Positions 10,760 to 21,987 of a stretch of DNA of 64,000 bases are shown one piece after another (the first letter of the stretch is position 1; the number at the start of each line of letters is the position of its first letter). A program made the position numbers and the translations under genes. Source of the stretch: Ryuthela nishihirai (taxonomy: Eukaryota > Arthropoda > Arachnida > Araneae > Heptathelidae); contig JAWZYU010000007.1 of NCBI GenBank assembly GCA_038380435.1, positions 21,431,001 through 21,495,000 of the forward strand, in the 5' to 3' direction. A model generated the notes under the pieces. It was not told where the DNA came from. It was given only the letters and a program-made list of their open reading frames with translations, and did not search any database.

Positions 10760-12455
10760 CATTCAAACATTTTGAGCTAGGAACTCATCATTCATTTAAG
10801 GTTATATGAGGTAATTTTTACCGAGATACATTTTTTGAGATACCATTGGTTTTACAAGAATGCATCCATGAGCTATCACAAGGGGAACCTGTGAAAATAC
10901 CAAAATATGCGAACTGACACTGCATTAGGGTTTGTCATAATGACATTTTAATGTAAAACACAAAATCTTACAAAGCCAATCAAACGTTAAGAAATAATCA
11001 ACATACTTGGAGATATTTTAATTAATTTTTTTCCAAACATATCTCCAAAAGCAAATATTTCTGTTTTTCTCTTTTATTACATTTATCTCTTAATTGTCAA
11101 AATAAAACCAGCGCATAGTTGGCAACATTTCTAGACTGGAATTAAAATTACAAAGCACAAATGAACCTTTTATTTTTTTTAAGCTTCATCTTTTGTAGAC
11201 AGCATACACTTAACAGTCTGGACACACTTCAACAATCCCTGGCACATAACGCAAAGTCAGAAACGCTTCACGAATTACAGCAAACTCTGCAAATACTTAA
11301 AACTTTTCTTCCTAGCTAGTGTCATATTATTTCCTCTTCACATCATAAACTTAGTTATTATCCATTTTCCTTCCTGAGAAAGTTCCTCTTTAGTACCGTG
11401 CATCTTTCTATCTCTGTCATACATTCCCTTGCTTCCTTCCTTGATAAGGAGACATTACTTGTGTTTGTCATTAAAACTTATGAATCACTTATTTGGGTTT
11501 CATGTGTGCCTTAATTCCCGGATGCGACGTCGGACTAATGCCATCTGCAAAGCATTAGAGCAAGAAGGACGGAATATGTCTCTTCTGCAGGATTCTTAAT
11601 GGAAAACGTAATTGATTTTTTAAACAGCCCCATGTTTCGGTGAGACTTGAAATTAACGTTACATTAAGACTGCATTTCGCATACACGGCCTGTATGAATA
11701 TTAATGACCCAGCGCGCTTTAGAAAAGTATGGGAGTTATGAAACAACATTTAAAACGTAGAACAAGTAAGTCGATTCATTAGTGAGTAGCTCTTAAAAAA
11801 TAAACATTGTTTTGCATGCAATTAAGTTTTTATTTCGGTGATTAAAACATAGAGCATATATTACAGATATTACAACTTGCAGTACTTGCTTTTTGATGTT
11901 TTATCATTCCTTTTTTTTGCGTTGATGGTAAGAGTGAATGCATACATATATCGAATGTTAAGGAGCAAAAAAAATGAAATTAATGTTTTTGATTTGCACC
12001 GTGTCTGTTTTTTTTTTTTAATATATATATCTTCTTCTTATCATTTTCTGTTTTTAACGTCTTGCATGCATCATTTCATCTTAGAAATATTCTTGCGTAT
12101 GTAATCAAGGACTACTTCGTCTTACGGAACAGAAGAGTAAAAGATGATACCATTAATCCTTAAGAAATAAATGAGGAAAAAAAAATGATTTTCTCGTTTG
12201 AAAATCAGAACTTACTTTCGTTTTCAGTTGAATATTTTTTCTTCTGCTATTAGTTATGCTAATGAGTAACAAATTAGTCAATAAAGTTTTATCATTTTTA
12301 GAAATGTATTAGATCACATTAAGTTAGAAATAGTCACGTGAAATTTGCTTTTTTCTGAAATCAAAAAGAGTAGAAAATGGGATCCGTTTGAAAAGTTTTA
12401 ATTGTACGGTATAGAACTGTCTACACCCTTGTGAAAAGTAGGTTCGTTACCAACT
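10760..12455. other. Unassigned AT-rich region
   Basis: No gene, tRNA head or clear repeat family. Short frames at 11555-11749 (minus) and 11877-12104 (plus) have no recognisable similarity. Confidence 0.4.
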
Positions 12456-12459
12456 TTGT

Positions 12460-13060
12460 GATCTGCGAAAAGTGTAGTATGTGCAGTTCAAAGCTTTTTT
12501 TTAAATTTCTTTATAACTGAGGTAAATTGTGATAAGTGTAGTTTTTTTTTTTTGTGTGTGTGTGGGATTTACCTGAAGTATAGTATGTGCAGTTGCAACC
12601 TTTTTTTTTTAATTTCTTTATAAATGAAGTAAAGTGTGATGAGAGTAGATGTGTTTTTTCTTTTACGTTAAGTCTAGTGACTGTCGAGGAACTTTTTTGT
12701 TTGCATTTTACCTAAAGTGCGGTACGTGAAGTTACAACTTCTTTTGAATTTCTTTAAAACTGACGTGAAGGTGGTTGAGTATATTTGATTTTTTTGTTTG
12801 TGATTTGCCTAAAATGTGGTATATGTAGTTGAAACTACTTTTCAGTTTCTTTGTAAACTGACATATAGTATTGTGAGATATTGTCAGTAAACTGACATAT
12901 AGTATTGTGAGATAGATGAATCTTTTTATTTGTGATTTACATAAAGTGTGATATGTACAGTTGCAACTTCTTTTGAATTTTTTCGTAACTGACGCTAAGT
13001 AGGATGAGTGTAAATGCAACTTTTATTATTGTGATTTACTTAAAGTACTGTTTGTCATAA
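12460..13060. repeat. Tandem array, ~95-140-bp units, six diverged copies
   Basis: GATTTACCTRAAGTRTAGTA-like blocks followed by TGCAGTTGCAAC recur at about 12465, 12567, 12706, 12800, 12935 and 13030. A local 27-bp duplication (GTAAACTGACATATAGTATT...) lies at 12856-12912. Spacing alternates between short (~95-102) and long (~135-139) intervals. Confidence 0.75.
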
Positions 13061-13890
13061 TACGGTCGTGAGTTCGGATCCCGCCCCTATCAAGACAATT
13101 TTTACTCTATACCACTAATACTTGAACAGCGTAAGTGATCCAATATTTAATCAACCTGCTAAGTCACTTAATCTTGTCGTAAAGTGTTGCGGATAAAATG
13201 TAACTATAGGTACTGTTAAATCATATCATGTTGGCGTGCTGTAATACATTCCAACAGTACATGTTATAATGAGACTTGCTTTAAAAAAATACCTGCTAGT
13301 TATGAGCACAAAACCAACTCATGGAGTGTAGCTGGCCCTGTCCACTATAATTAGGAAAGAGCCCTGAAAATAAAGTTTTCAAGTTCAGTTATAGGACAGC
13401 TGCTATAAAGTTAGATTCTGGTTCAAGGAATAACATCAGCAATGGAGGAGACATTGATCAGAGGTCCGGAGCTCAGTGGGCAGAGTCTAGCATGTTATCA
13501 TTAGATCGTGGATGAGGATTTCTCGCTACTCAAGGCAATTTTTCCTCTATACTCATTATACTTGACAGTGTAATAGTACTTTACTACTTAAGTCAACTTG
13601 TGAAGTTACTTAATCAATTTATGAAGTGCTGTGGATAAGAAGTAAGTATAGTATTTGATTATACATATGTATCTTATTATTTATGGTAGGGTTGTCTCAT
13701 CAGGCTCCTAATATAATATTTTCAGGTTCGAGTTCCCACTGCCTATATTTCGTGCTTTTCTCCCTTGAACCATACTCTCAAAAAGAGAAAACCTATGGAC
13801 GTGAAAAGTATCTGGCTTAACATCCATTCCTGCTTAGCATCCCTTAAATGAAATGTTAAGCCGTGACCTCCTGTTCCCGAATAAGAAGTC
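13061..13890 (+). mobile_element. Diverged tRNA-headed repeats (three partial copies)
   Basis: 13061-13200 and 13468-13650 share a B-box-like region, then CAAGGCAATTTTTMCTCTATAC-type sequence, CTTGAACAGCGTAAGT/CTTGACAGTGTAATAG and AAGTGYTGYGGATAA. 13688-13870 has a head-like GGGTTGTCTCATCAGG with GGTTCGAGTTCCC. They are not SINE1-3, and I have no family name. Confidence 0.5.
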
Positions 13891-13908
13891 CGATTCTGAG
13901 CCCCTATG

Positions 13909-14262
13909 CACTAGGGGTTAACTCAGTCGGTAGCGCACCAGGTTGGTAATCAGAATTTTTCAATTCGAGTCCCACTTGTGAAAATTTTGAAATTTATCTC
14001 CGATAAACCCAGCTTTTGGAAGACCGCGTACTTCGTATGTAATATTAAGTCGTGGACCCGTGCGCAGGAGAGCTATACCCTGTGCTTGTTAAGGAACACG
14101 CTGAATGACTTCATCTATCCATCTTCAATCTGTCTCCTAACATCTGTTCAGTGAGTTCTCTTCCCACAACATACTCTGAGCCCTTGAGGTCCATATGACC
14201 TGCCATTTAGCCCATTCTCTGCAAAACGAAACGCCGTCAGAGATGAAACAACTCAACAACCG
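13909..14262 (+). mobile_element. SINE1 copy, old
   Basis: Head AACTCAGTCGGTAGCGCACC, central domain, tail GAGATGAAACAACTCAACAA. There is a short deletion after the B-box region. Confidence 0.8.
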
Positions 14263-14271
14263 TAAGCATTT

Positions 14272-14443
14272 TAAACAACACTCTGGATGATATTGACTGG
14301 ATAATTTCATCTGTCTCCTAACAGCTGTTCAGTGCGTTGCCTTCCTCTATCAAGTTCTGAGCCCCTTAGACTCCTTGTGAAACTGGCTATTAGCCCATTG
14401 TGTTCAGCAAAGTGCCGCACAAAGATAAAAGAGTCCAACCCAC
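14272..14443 (+). mobile_element. SINE1 3' part, adjacent copy
   Basis: It begins at the CACTCTGGATGATATTGACTGG segment and ends AAGTGCCGCACAAAGATAAA. It lies directly behind another SINE1 in the same orientation. Confidence 0.75.
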
Positions 14444-15838
14444 TTCCCTCGGACAATTAAAATTGCATTTAACAAATCTTTAAAATTTTAACTCTACAGT
14501 TATTTATCCTTTGCCTTAAAAAAACCAGACAGCTACGTTTACCACCACAAAAAGAGCTAAATTGACTATATTAGAAAAAAATTTCTTTTGTACGTGTGAG
14601 CGCAGAAACAGGCAGGTCTTTGCTGGAAGCGCAGCGACGAACGGTTCTGCGTGTGAGTGTCCCCTTCTGTCGTCGACATTTAAGCACAAGTCAAACATAC
14701 AGGGAAGCCAACTTCCGGGAGGAGGAAGAGAGTAGGAACACGGTCAGTGCGCTTCGCGGAGAAGAGCACCGAGAGCAAGATGTGAGGACCTGGCCACACA
14801 TTTCAAACCCACGTGTTCTCTGTTTACCGTATGCTTCAGCTAGGAGGAAAATGTTGGTTTAAACGAGACTAAAGTAGAAATCAATGAGGATACTTCAAAG
14901 CAGTGGATATGCGAGGTACTTTGAGAGATAACGCTATCTTATCCAGACTCCCGCACTGAAGAGGATACGCTTGTGGAGTAATCACGTGTTCGTGTATACC
15001 TAGATTATCGATACAAGCTGCAAACAACGTATCAAAAAAGATGGATTTCTTCCAATACGGTGTTGAAGTTTTGGGTTCCTACTTTTACTTAAGAATATGG
15101 GTAACGGTTTCAGAGGCAGAGGGAGTCTGGGAGAGAAAAACGCAAGAGATAGTGCATCAATGCATGTACAATGTTTTATGCTTTGGGGATGTGGATTTAG
15201 TGATAAGCGTATATGATGTTTCTCCGAAGAGCTGTAAAAGTGCTAAAGCGTGTAGATAATGGAGAGTGTTTATGTTTTAAGCGAATTTTTCAGGGTACTT
15301 TTGGAGAAAACCGTATCAGAATAAATAGTCTAGTGTATTTTATTTTTGTAGATAGGATTACAGGCCAAAGAATTTATGCTCTGATATTGCCGATATTTTT
15401 TAGAGTTTCTCTAAATTTTGCAGCATTTCTTTGAACTTTCGGCAGCAGAAATGGAAGCAGGTTTAAAATGAATATACTCACTGACAAAAAACTGAATTTT
15501 TAGTTAAAGAAAGGCTGCTTACTTCTTGTTTTCAGTAATCAGAAACTAGTGCACTTTTAAGATGATCGAAACAGCATTTATTCTCTGTTTATGGAAAATA
15601 ACAGTATTTCTGTAGCACGTTCTAAATATTTTTTTGCTACAAGAATCAAAACTATATGTAATGCCAAAACTAATAAGGTGCAACAGGTACACAGGGCTCA
15701 AAATTCGATTAAAATATTAAACAATATTGGAATATTAAACAATATTTTGACAACTACTGTTCATTTTTTCTAAAAAAATTAAGTCCGATTCTCACTATAC
15801 AGAGATCTCTAATAGTCATGAGGGCAGCATGCCTTGTA
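14444..15838. other. Unassigned region, GC-richer at 14590-14870
   Basis: A frame of 88 codons (14596-14862) and two of about 72 codons (15041-15259, 15213-15434) lie here on the plus strand. None resembles a known family. The base composition of 14590-14870 differs from its AT-rich surroundings, so an exon or non-coding exon is possible, but I have no positive evidence. Confidence 0.3.
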
Positions 15839-16056
15839 CAGTCGCTCAAAAAAAAAATATCCGAACACTATGATTGATTATAGAATTCAGAAAAAATATC
15901 TGGCAACGATTTTTTTAGAAATCAGTGATCTGGCAACCTTCGTGTCACGTGACACGAATGTTGCCAGATCATTAATTTCTAAAAAAAATCGTTGGCGGAT
16001 ATTTTTTTCTGAATTCTGTAATCAATCATAGTGTTCGGATATTTTTTGAGCGACTG
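15839..16056. mobile_element. Palindromic Tc1/mariner-type MITE, copy P1
   Basis: TA-flanked (15837-38, 16057-58). The ends are CAGTCGCTCAAAAAA and its complement, and the whole 218-bp element is one near-perfect inverted repeat whose centre is TTCGTGTCACGTGACACGAA. One arm has a substitution next to the centre (CGAATGTTGCC). Confidence 0.9.
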
Positions 16057-16833
16057 TACTTGCTTATAAATATAAACACATCAATGCATTGAAATTAAAT
16101 CAAACGATATTCAAGTATTTTTTTTATTTTTGTACTTGCAATATTAATAAAATGATTTAATATCTGATTCCTCGTCTCATTTTGGATAAAATGTAGTGGA
16201 GGAAAAAAAGGGAAAGTCTTGCACAGGGTGTAAGAACGGTTAGTTACGATACTGATTCAATGCTTATTCTGATTATAAGAATTGAAGGAATCCTTATTCT
16301 CGATTTATGGAAAATAACGGTATTTGTGATACTGTCAATTAGTATTGGTTTTGCTACTTTTGTGTAGCATCTCTCGTTCTAAGTAATTTTCTAATGCAAG
16401 AATCATAACTAAATATTTATTAAGCAAAAGTAGTTGTACTCAAACACATATATTTTAATTTTAGGAAATTTTTAGTTTCAAGTTTTCATTGGTTTAGAAT
16501 AAACAATCCCAATATAAAGAAAATAAAAAAAAAATGTCTGAGCATGCTTTGGTTTTAATGAATATGGATTTAATTTAAAGGATCGATAACTTTGTATATT
16601 AAAAAAAGTGTCTGAAGCTGTTTTTAAGAATGCTAAAAAAATTATCTTGAAGAGGTGTTTTACTGAGGAAAAATAACTCTTGATATCGAGTCAAAAGTCT
16701 ACTACAAAAAACCTTTGAAACACTTTATTGAAAAATTGTTTTCCCAATAATTTTTTTATATTTGAAAAAGTTATTTTATTTTTAAACTTAAATGTTACAG
16801 CTTCAAAACTTTTATCACGTGTACTCTTCGGGT
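16057..16833. other. Unassigned AT-rich spacer
   Basis: No gene or repeat recognised; long A and T tracts. Confidence 0.4.
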
Positions 16834-17033
16834 GTTGGATTGGGTTGTTTTACCTTTGAGCAGTATTTTTTTTTCCAAACAATGCCAGTTCACAAGGACC
16901 CCGAAGGCTCGGAGAAGGTTGGGGAAAGGAGAACCACAAGAAGCTGCTAGGAGACAGATGGAAGCTCCCAGTCAAGGCCCTCCAGAGTTTTCTTTAAGAT
17001 GCACAGACTATGGCTCTCCCGCATACAGAGTAT
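16834..17033 (-). mobile_element. SINE1 3' half
   Basis: Tail complement TTGGGTTGTTTTACCTTTGA through TGGCTCTCCCGCA; the tRNA-like head is absent. Confidence 0.8.
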
Positions 17034-17077
17034 ATGTATGTTCTGCTACTTTCTTGCAGTGTCCATAACGGTCGCGG

Positions 17078-17438
17078 CTGCGGTTGCCTTGCTCAGTCGT
17101 TATAGCATCAGGCTCGTAATTTGCAATTCCCAATTTCTAGTCCCCCCTGGGCCGGCGTTGAGATTTATCTCCGTTAAACCCTCATCCTGCCCTGTGTCAG
17201 AAAGGGGATACCGATGGGTTTGGAAAGGCCGCAGTTCGTTGAATGAGACATCCGCGGAGCCTTGTATTGGATGGCCATAACTTCTGCAGGATAAAGAGCA
17301 CGCTGGATGGCTTGGATGGGAGACTTTTGAGTGTCTGCTAACAGCTCCCCAGTTGCCTACAGAGTTCTTATAACCTGGACATTTGGCTCATTATGTGCAA
17401 AAAAATGTCCCTCAGGGGTAAAATAACCTAACCCTCCA
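17078..17438 (+). mobile_element. SINE1 copy
   Basis: Head TTGCTCAGTCGTTATAGCATC, central domain, tail TCAGGGGTAAAATAACCTAA. Diverged but nearly full length. It lies tail to head with the inverted copy at 16834. Confidence 0.8.
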
Positions 17439-17989
17439 TTAACGATCAAGACATTTCTGCCGATACTGGAGGAAGCTTGAAAATCTCACTTATGTAAAAA
17501 TCCATCCTTGCATATCGCAACCAATCATGTACGAGTTTTTTAATTGACCTGTCATTTGGTTAATCTTTGATTTTTCAGTGGTAGACGGAAGATGTCAGGT
17601 CACGGCTATAGATAATGTCGGGCTCGGACAGCTGTCCAACAAATGTAGAGGGAGGGGGGAGGTAAAACAATGGATATGTGTAAAATATTTAGGATATTTA
17701 ATATTTCTAAAAGTTAGTCAAAGCATATTCAATTTAAAATTATATAGAATAAAATAATAATTATTATAACACTGAAATATTATTGAATATTTTAAAATTA
17801 ATTTCTAATTGTTTTTATAAAAAAATAAGATCTCGCAATATTTAAATAGATAAAAAATTGTATAAAATGAAATTCTGATTGACTTTTTTCATGCTAGTGA
17901 GTTTTTGTGAATGTTCCAACACTGGTATTATCCACAGAATTAATTGTATCCGGATTTATATTTTTTATTGTAGGTTTTATCCATCGTGA

Positions 17990-18140
17990 TGAAATTTTGT
18001 GAAGAAATATCTGGAGCAGTAGCATAACTATAATGGTACAGTAAGGCGATCGCATCCGAACCCAGGACAGGGCCACTTACATACATCTCGCCCGGACAGA
18101 CGTTGAACATAAGAAGAAAAGAAAGGATGAAAATTAAATA
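17990..18140 (+). repeat. Dispersed repeat D, left part (split by Tc1)
   Basis: Together with 19575-19850 this matches 46665-47030. Shared landmarks are GGACAGACGTTGAACATAAG / GGACACCCATTGAACAAAAG, AAAATTAAATA, and, on the right, TTATTGCACTGTCC. The Tc1 element sits exactly at the TA of AAAATTAAATA. Weaker similarity to 27205-27290 suggests a third copy. Confidence 0.65.
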
Positions 18141-19574
18141 CACTGGCGGAAATTGAAAAAAGAACACCATGAACAATTGAAGCGTAATCTATGAGATTTA
18201 TTTAGTAGAAACAACTTGTTGAGAAAGGACAGTGATCACACGTGTGAAGTGATTCAATGTTTATTTTACCTTTTAATGAGTGTTACATTTTACAGATGGC
18301 ACATTTTAATAAGGTGTTGAACCTCCTCGAGCAGCAATACAAGCTTCCAATCTGGCTTGCAATCAGTCGTACAAATGCTGGATATCACGCTGGGGGATAC
18401 CATTCCGTGCGCTTTCAAATTGGACGCGTAATTCAGGGATGGTCATTGCCTGCCTCGATTCACGGAAGAGTCTTTGTCCGATCAAGTCCCAGACATGTTC
18501 GATTGGAGATAAGTCCGGAAAGCTTGCTGGCCAAAGGTGTTGATGCACTGCCTGAAGAGCATGTTGAGTTGCCCAAGCGGAGTGTGGGCGGGCGTTATTC
18601 TGCTGGAATATCGCATTTGGGATTACACTCAAATATGGCAGGACGACCGACTGTACGATGTCGCTGACGTATGTATTGCTATTCAGTGTACCCTCTACAA
18701 ACACCAGACATACGAGAGTGATAGCTAATCACTCCCCACACCATGATGCCCGGCGTTCGCTGGCGCATACACGATGGAAGAAGCCGCTCACCTTGTCACT
18801 TTCGGACGCGTAAACGACAGACGCTCCTAAGCAGAATCGTCTTTAATCACTGGAGACCATAAACTGCCATTCTTCCCTCCAATGAACTCGTTCTTGACAC
18901 CACTGCAAATGTACTCGACAGTGACGAGGTTACAGTGGTAACTGTGTCTTCCAGTCTTTTGGAAGCAGGACTACGGGCACACGTGTCCGTAGTACTGCTT
19001 CCAAAAGACGATTGCGTATTTTTGTAGACACCCTTGGTACGACAGAGGATCGAATTTGTTACGTCATAGCCGTCTGCTCTGCCACCGTCGCCCTCTTGAT
19101 ACACCGATACTCTCGTGCGTCCGTAAGTCTGGGTTGCCCGGAACCACGTCTGTGAGTGTGTGAATGTTCCTCTGACCATCGACGCCACCATCGTACCACT
19201 GCCGATACTCTCGTCCAACGCGGTATGCAATTTGACGAAAAGACCATACTTCTTCCCAAAGACCCACTATACGACCTCGCTCAAACTCCGCTAACTGAAC
19301 AAATGTTGCATGTCTGCATCGTCTAGGCATGGTAGATTTTTCAAAGAGCACTGAACAACACGACACAAGACGAATAACTTCTTTCTTCACGCCCTAGTCC
19401 TTAAATACGCGCTGCGTACATTTGCATGTTATCGTCCTCAGTGACGTCATTATTTCATCCAATGACTTTCAATCTTGGATCACGGTTTCTGTTGCCTTTA
19501 ACTATTAACATATTATAATATGACGCTCCTAAAGAAATTCCTTCTGAGTGTTCTTTTTTCAATTTCCGCCAGTG
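18141..19574 (-). mobile_element. Tc1-like DNA transposon, 1434 bp, both ends present
   Basis: 27-bp perfect terminal inverted repeats start CACTGGCGGAAATTGAAAAA. TA flanks at 18139-18140 and 19575-19576. The interior carries a transposase pseudogene on the minus strand. Comparison with the uninterrupted repeat at 46665-47030 gives an empty site with one TA. Confidence 0.95.
18363..19330 (-). pseudogene. Tc1 transposase pseudogene
   Basis: From ATG at 19330 the minus strand gives MPRRCRHATFVQLAEFERGR and a Tc1-type helix-turn-helix (FRQIAYRVGRE), then RRATVAEQT-like sequence that shifts frame. The first catalytic region reads SD followed by a stop in place of the glutamate of SDESRF, at about 18850. 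The C-terminal part is open at 18363-18704, with AIFQQNNARPHSAWATQ around the second catalytic position, which is N where Asp is usual, and FPDLSPIEHVWD around the third. Canonical Tc1 transposases are DD34E with about 340 residues. Several frame breaks and a stop at the active site make this copy inactive. Confidence 0.85.
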
Positions 19575-19850
19575 TATGTGAAAAAATTTAATCTGTCTAA
19601 AGTTCAACTAACAACTATTTATTTTTTAACAGCATAAAATAAAATAACTCATTCATTACGATTTTATTAAAATATTTATGAATATTTAAAATATGTTATC
19701 CTATTTTTAAAAATATGGGCTACCAGCAGAATTTCAAGACAAAAGAAGTCCAATTAAAGCAATATATTTTTGAAAATTATTGCTTTTCTTATTGCACTGT
19801 CCGATCCCGGAATGACATAGGATGTTCTGCCCAGGCAGGATAAAGGACAT
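19575..19850 (+). repeat. Dispersed repeat D, right part
   Basis: Continuation of 17990-18140 beyond the Tc1 element. It parallels 46755-47000 (AAATAACTYATTC..TTAC, TTTAAAAAT.GGCTACCAG, CTTATTGCACTGTCC). Confidence 0.65.
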
Positions 19851-19862
19851 GGGTGTCTCACG

Positions 19863-20117
19863 CATTTTTCCAGGAGTCTCACTATCATAGAGCGAAGGAG
19901 TGCCGTTAACCCTGCCGCTGAACCTATATGGGCCCTTTTTCAAGATTCATTTTTCCAGGAGTCTCACTATCATAGAGCAAAGGAGTGCCGTTAACCCTGC
20001 CGCTGAACCTATACGGGCCCTTTTTCAAGATTCATTTTTCCAGGAGTCTCACTATCATAGAGCAAAGGAGTGCCGTTAACCCTGCCGCTGAACCTATACG
20101 GGCCCTTTTTCAAGATT
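19863..20117. repeat. Three tandem 85-bp units (repeat E)
   Basis: Units begin near 19863, 19948 and 20033 and are almost identical (CCAGGAGTCTCACTATCATA ... GCTGAACCTATACGGGCCC). The outermost unit differs at two positions (AGCGAAGG and TATATGG). A single diverged counterpart lies at 27841-27900, so the array is a local triplication of part of a dispersed repeat. Confidence 0.9.
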
Positions 20118-20320
20118 CATACTTACCTACATAATATTTTTAATTACATACTGATTTGATAATTATTCGTTACGATGTATTTATATACAGATCGTTTGTT
20201 ATACAACAGAATTGATGTTTTGTGCCTGTATGAGGGTCGAAAGGGGCCCCTCTTACTAACTTGCACCTGGACCTTTACAGATCTTGTTACGCCTTGACCT
20301 GTAACTAGATGGGATGCGAA
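20118..20320 (-). repeat. Dispersed repeat E, flank
   Basis: AGGGGCCCCTCTTACTAACT and TTGCACCTGGACCTTTACAG parallel GAGGCCTCTCGTACTAAATT and TTGCACCAGGGCCTTTGCAA at 27933-27980. Orientation is not established. Confidence 0.5.
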
Positions 20321-20444
20321 TATCATTAGTTTTTATGTTGGGACCAATGTCTCATGAGGCAGGATAGAATTTGATTAGATCAATAAATCCGCTTTTCGTT
20401 TGAACGACCCTTATACACTGCCCTACCATAATATTAAAAAAATT

Positions 20445-20883
20445 CTGTTTTATGTTACTGGAAACTTTGAAGCTGTCTTCTAAAATATGTATTAAATTGA
20501 AAAATGTGACTGAAGGGAAAGATTATAATCAAAGTTATTTAAATCTAGATTTCCAATATTGTCCGTTAAGTATTTATGAATTATGGGAGCAAGAATATTT
20601 CACAACCGGAATGCATCATAAGAATTTACCCCATAAATTACGTTTATTTATTTTATTAAATGACTTCAAAACAATACTTTTTATTGAAGTTTTAACTATT
20701 CGAAGTGTGCGTAATGATTATTTCAATATAGACAAATATGAATGATTTTTTTATATAAAACAACACGATCTGTTGTAAAATATTCCAACTTCCAAAACTA
20801 TTTACATGCTGAATGAAAGTTATTGAAAAATAGAAGTATAAATGGATTCGATTGTGATCTTTAATTTCTTTTCAGACACATTT
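20445..20883. repeat. Dispersed AT-rich repeat F, copy 1 (left of SINE1)
   Basis: It contains GAAGCT, ATAATCAAA, TTTCCAATATT and the motif ATATTCCAACTTCCAAAACT, which recurs as ATATTCCAGCTTCCATAACT at about 30430. It continues to 21345 beyond the inserted SINE1. The 97-codon frame at 20452-20745 lies wholly in this repeat and is not taken as a gene. Confidence 0.55.
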
Positions 20884-20895
20884 TTCTATTAAATG

Positions 20896-21285
20896 AGGGG
20901 CAGGGGTGGCACAGTCGGTAGCGCGCCAGGCTCGTATTCTGAGTTCCCAGGTTCGAGTCCCAGCTGGGTAAGCGTTGAGATTTATCTCAGCATAACTCCC
21001 CGCCCTGCCCACTGTCAGTAGGGGACACCGATGGGCTTGGACAAGGCCGCCGTCCGTCGGATGGGACGTTAAGCCGTGGCTCCGTGTGCGGGAGAACCAT
21101 ACCCTGTGCACGTTAAAGAACACGCTGGATGGCCTTAACGGGAGGCTACCATCTGTCTCCCAGCAGCTGTTCCAGTGGGTCCCCTCCTCCAACCTTCTCT
21201 GAGCTTTCGGGGTCCTTGTGACCTGGCCATTTAGCCCATGGTGTGCAAAAAAGTGCCGCTCAGAGGTAAAACAACGCAACGCAAA
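20896..21285 (+). mobile_element. SINE1, full-length reference copy (390 bp)
   Basis: Head AGGGGTGGCACAGTCGGTAG has an A-box-like segment, and GGTTCGAGTCC is a canonical RNA polymerase III B-box. The central domain GGATGGGACGTTAAGCCGTG and CACGTTAAAGAACACGCTGG resembles the core of MetaSINEs (recalled, not searched). The tail ends GAGGTAAAACAACGCAACGC. The target duplication TTCTATTAAATG (12 bp) lies at 20884-20895 and 21286-21297. It has no coding capacity; long frames on the minus strand are incidental. Confidence 0.95.
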
Positions 21286-21345
21286 TTCTATTAAATGCAT
21301 ATTTTAGAAGTTATAGAGTTTCGAAATGAGATTCCTATTGACATA
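21286..21345. repeat. Dispersed repeat F, copy 1, right part
   Basis: TTTTAGAAGTTATAGAGTTT CGAAATGAGATT resembles GAAAGTTAGAGAGCTTCGAAG at 30541-30561. Confidence 0.5.
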
Positions 21346-21612
21346 AAAGTGAAATTTTCTATTTTAATAGGGGGGAGTGTATAATGAAATTCTACTGCAC
21401 TAGCTTCTTTTTTGTTGTTGTTCATTTAGCTTCATTTTTATTTCTTCTAGATCCACAATATTAATTTGAAAAGAAAAACGTACATCCTATGAGAAGAAGC
21501 TTTGTTTCTATAGCACTCTCACCACCACACTATTGCCGCCATCATGCAGTTGGATTTTATATCCATCTTACTCGTATGAGAAATGCCACCTCTTTGAAAA
21601 TTGGATTCATAT

Positions 21613-21987
21613 AGGTTATTTCACCTTTGAGCGGTACTTTTTTGCACACACTGGGCTAAATGGCTAGGTCATAGAGACCCCCGAGGGCTCAGAGAAGGTT
21701 GGATGGGAGGGAATCCATTAGACAGCTGTTAGGAGGCAGGTGGTAGTCTCCAGTCAAGGCCATCCAGCATGTCCTTTAACGTGCACAGGGTATCACTGTC
21801 CCGCACCGGAACCACGGCATAACGTCCTATCCGACGAGCGATAACCTTTCTAAGCCCATTGGTGTCCTCTATTGACAGAGGGAGTTTTGCGGTAATAAAT
21901 GTCAACGCTGTCCCTGGTGAACTTGAACCTGGAAATTGCAGATTACGAGGCTGGCGCGTTAACAACTGGGTCATCTTCGCCCCTTAG
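21613..21987 (-). mobile_element. SINE1 copy
   Basis: Inverted, diverged; tail complement TTATTTCACCTTTGAGCGGT at left, head complement near 21970. Confidence 0.8.

Noticed and set aside
14596..14862. 88-codon frame in GC-richer DNA, possible host exon
   Set aside because: No similarity, no recognisable splice context and no neighbouring coding exons; left as unassigned.
18257..18667. 136-codon plus-strand frame
   Set aside because: It is antisense to the Tc1 transposase C-terminus, which has the recognisable motifs.
20452..20745. 97-codon frame starting at an ATG
   Set aside because: It lies entirely within the AT-rich dispersed repeat F; other copies of the repeat do not keep the frame.
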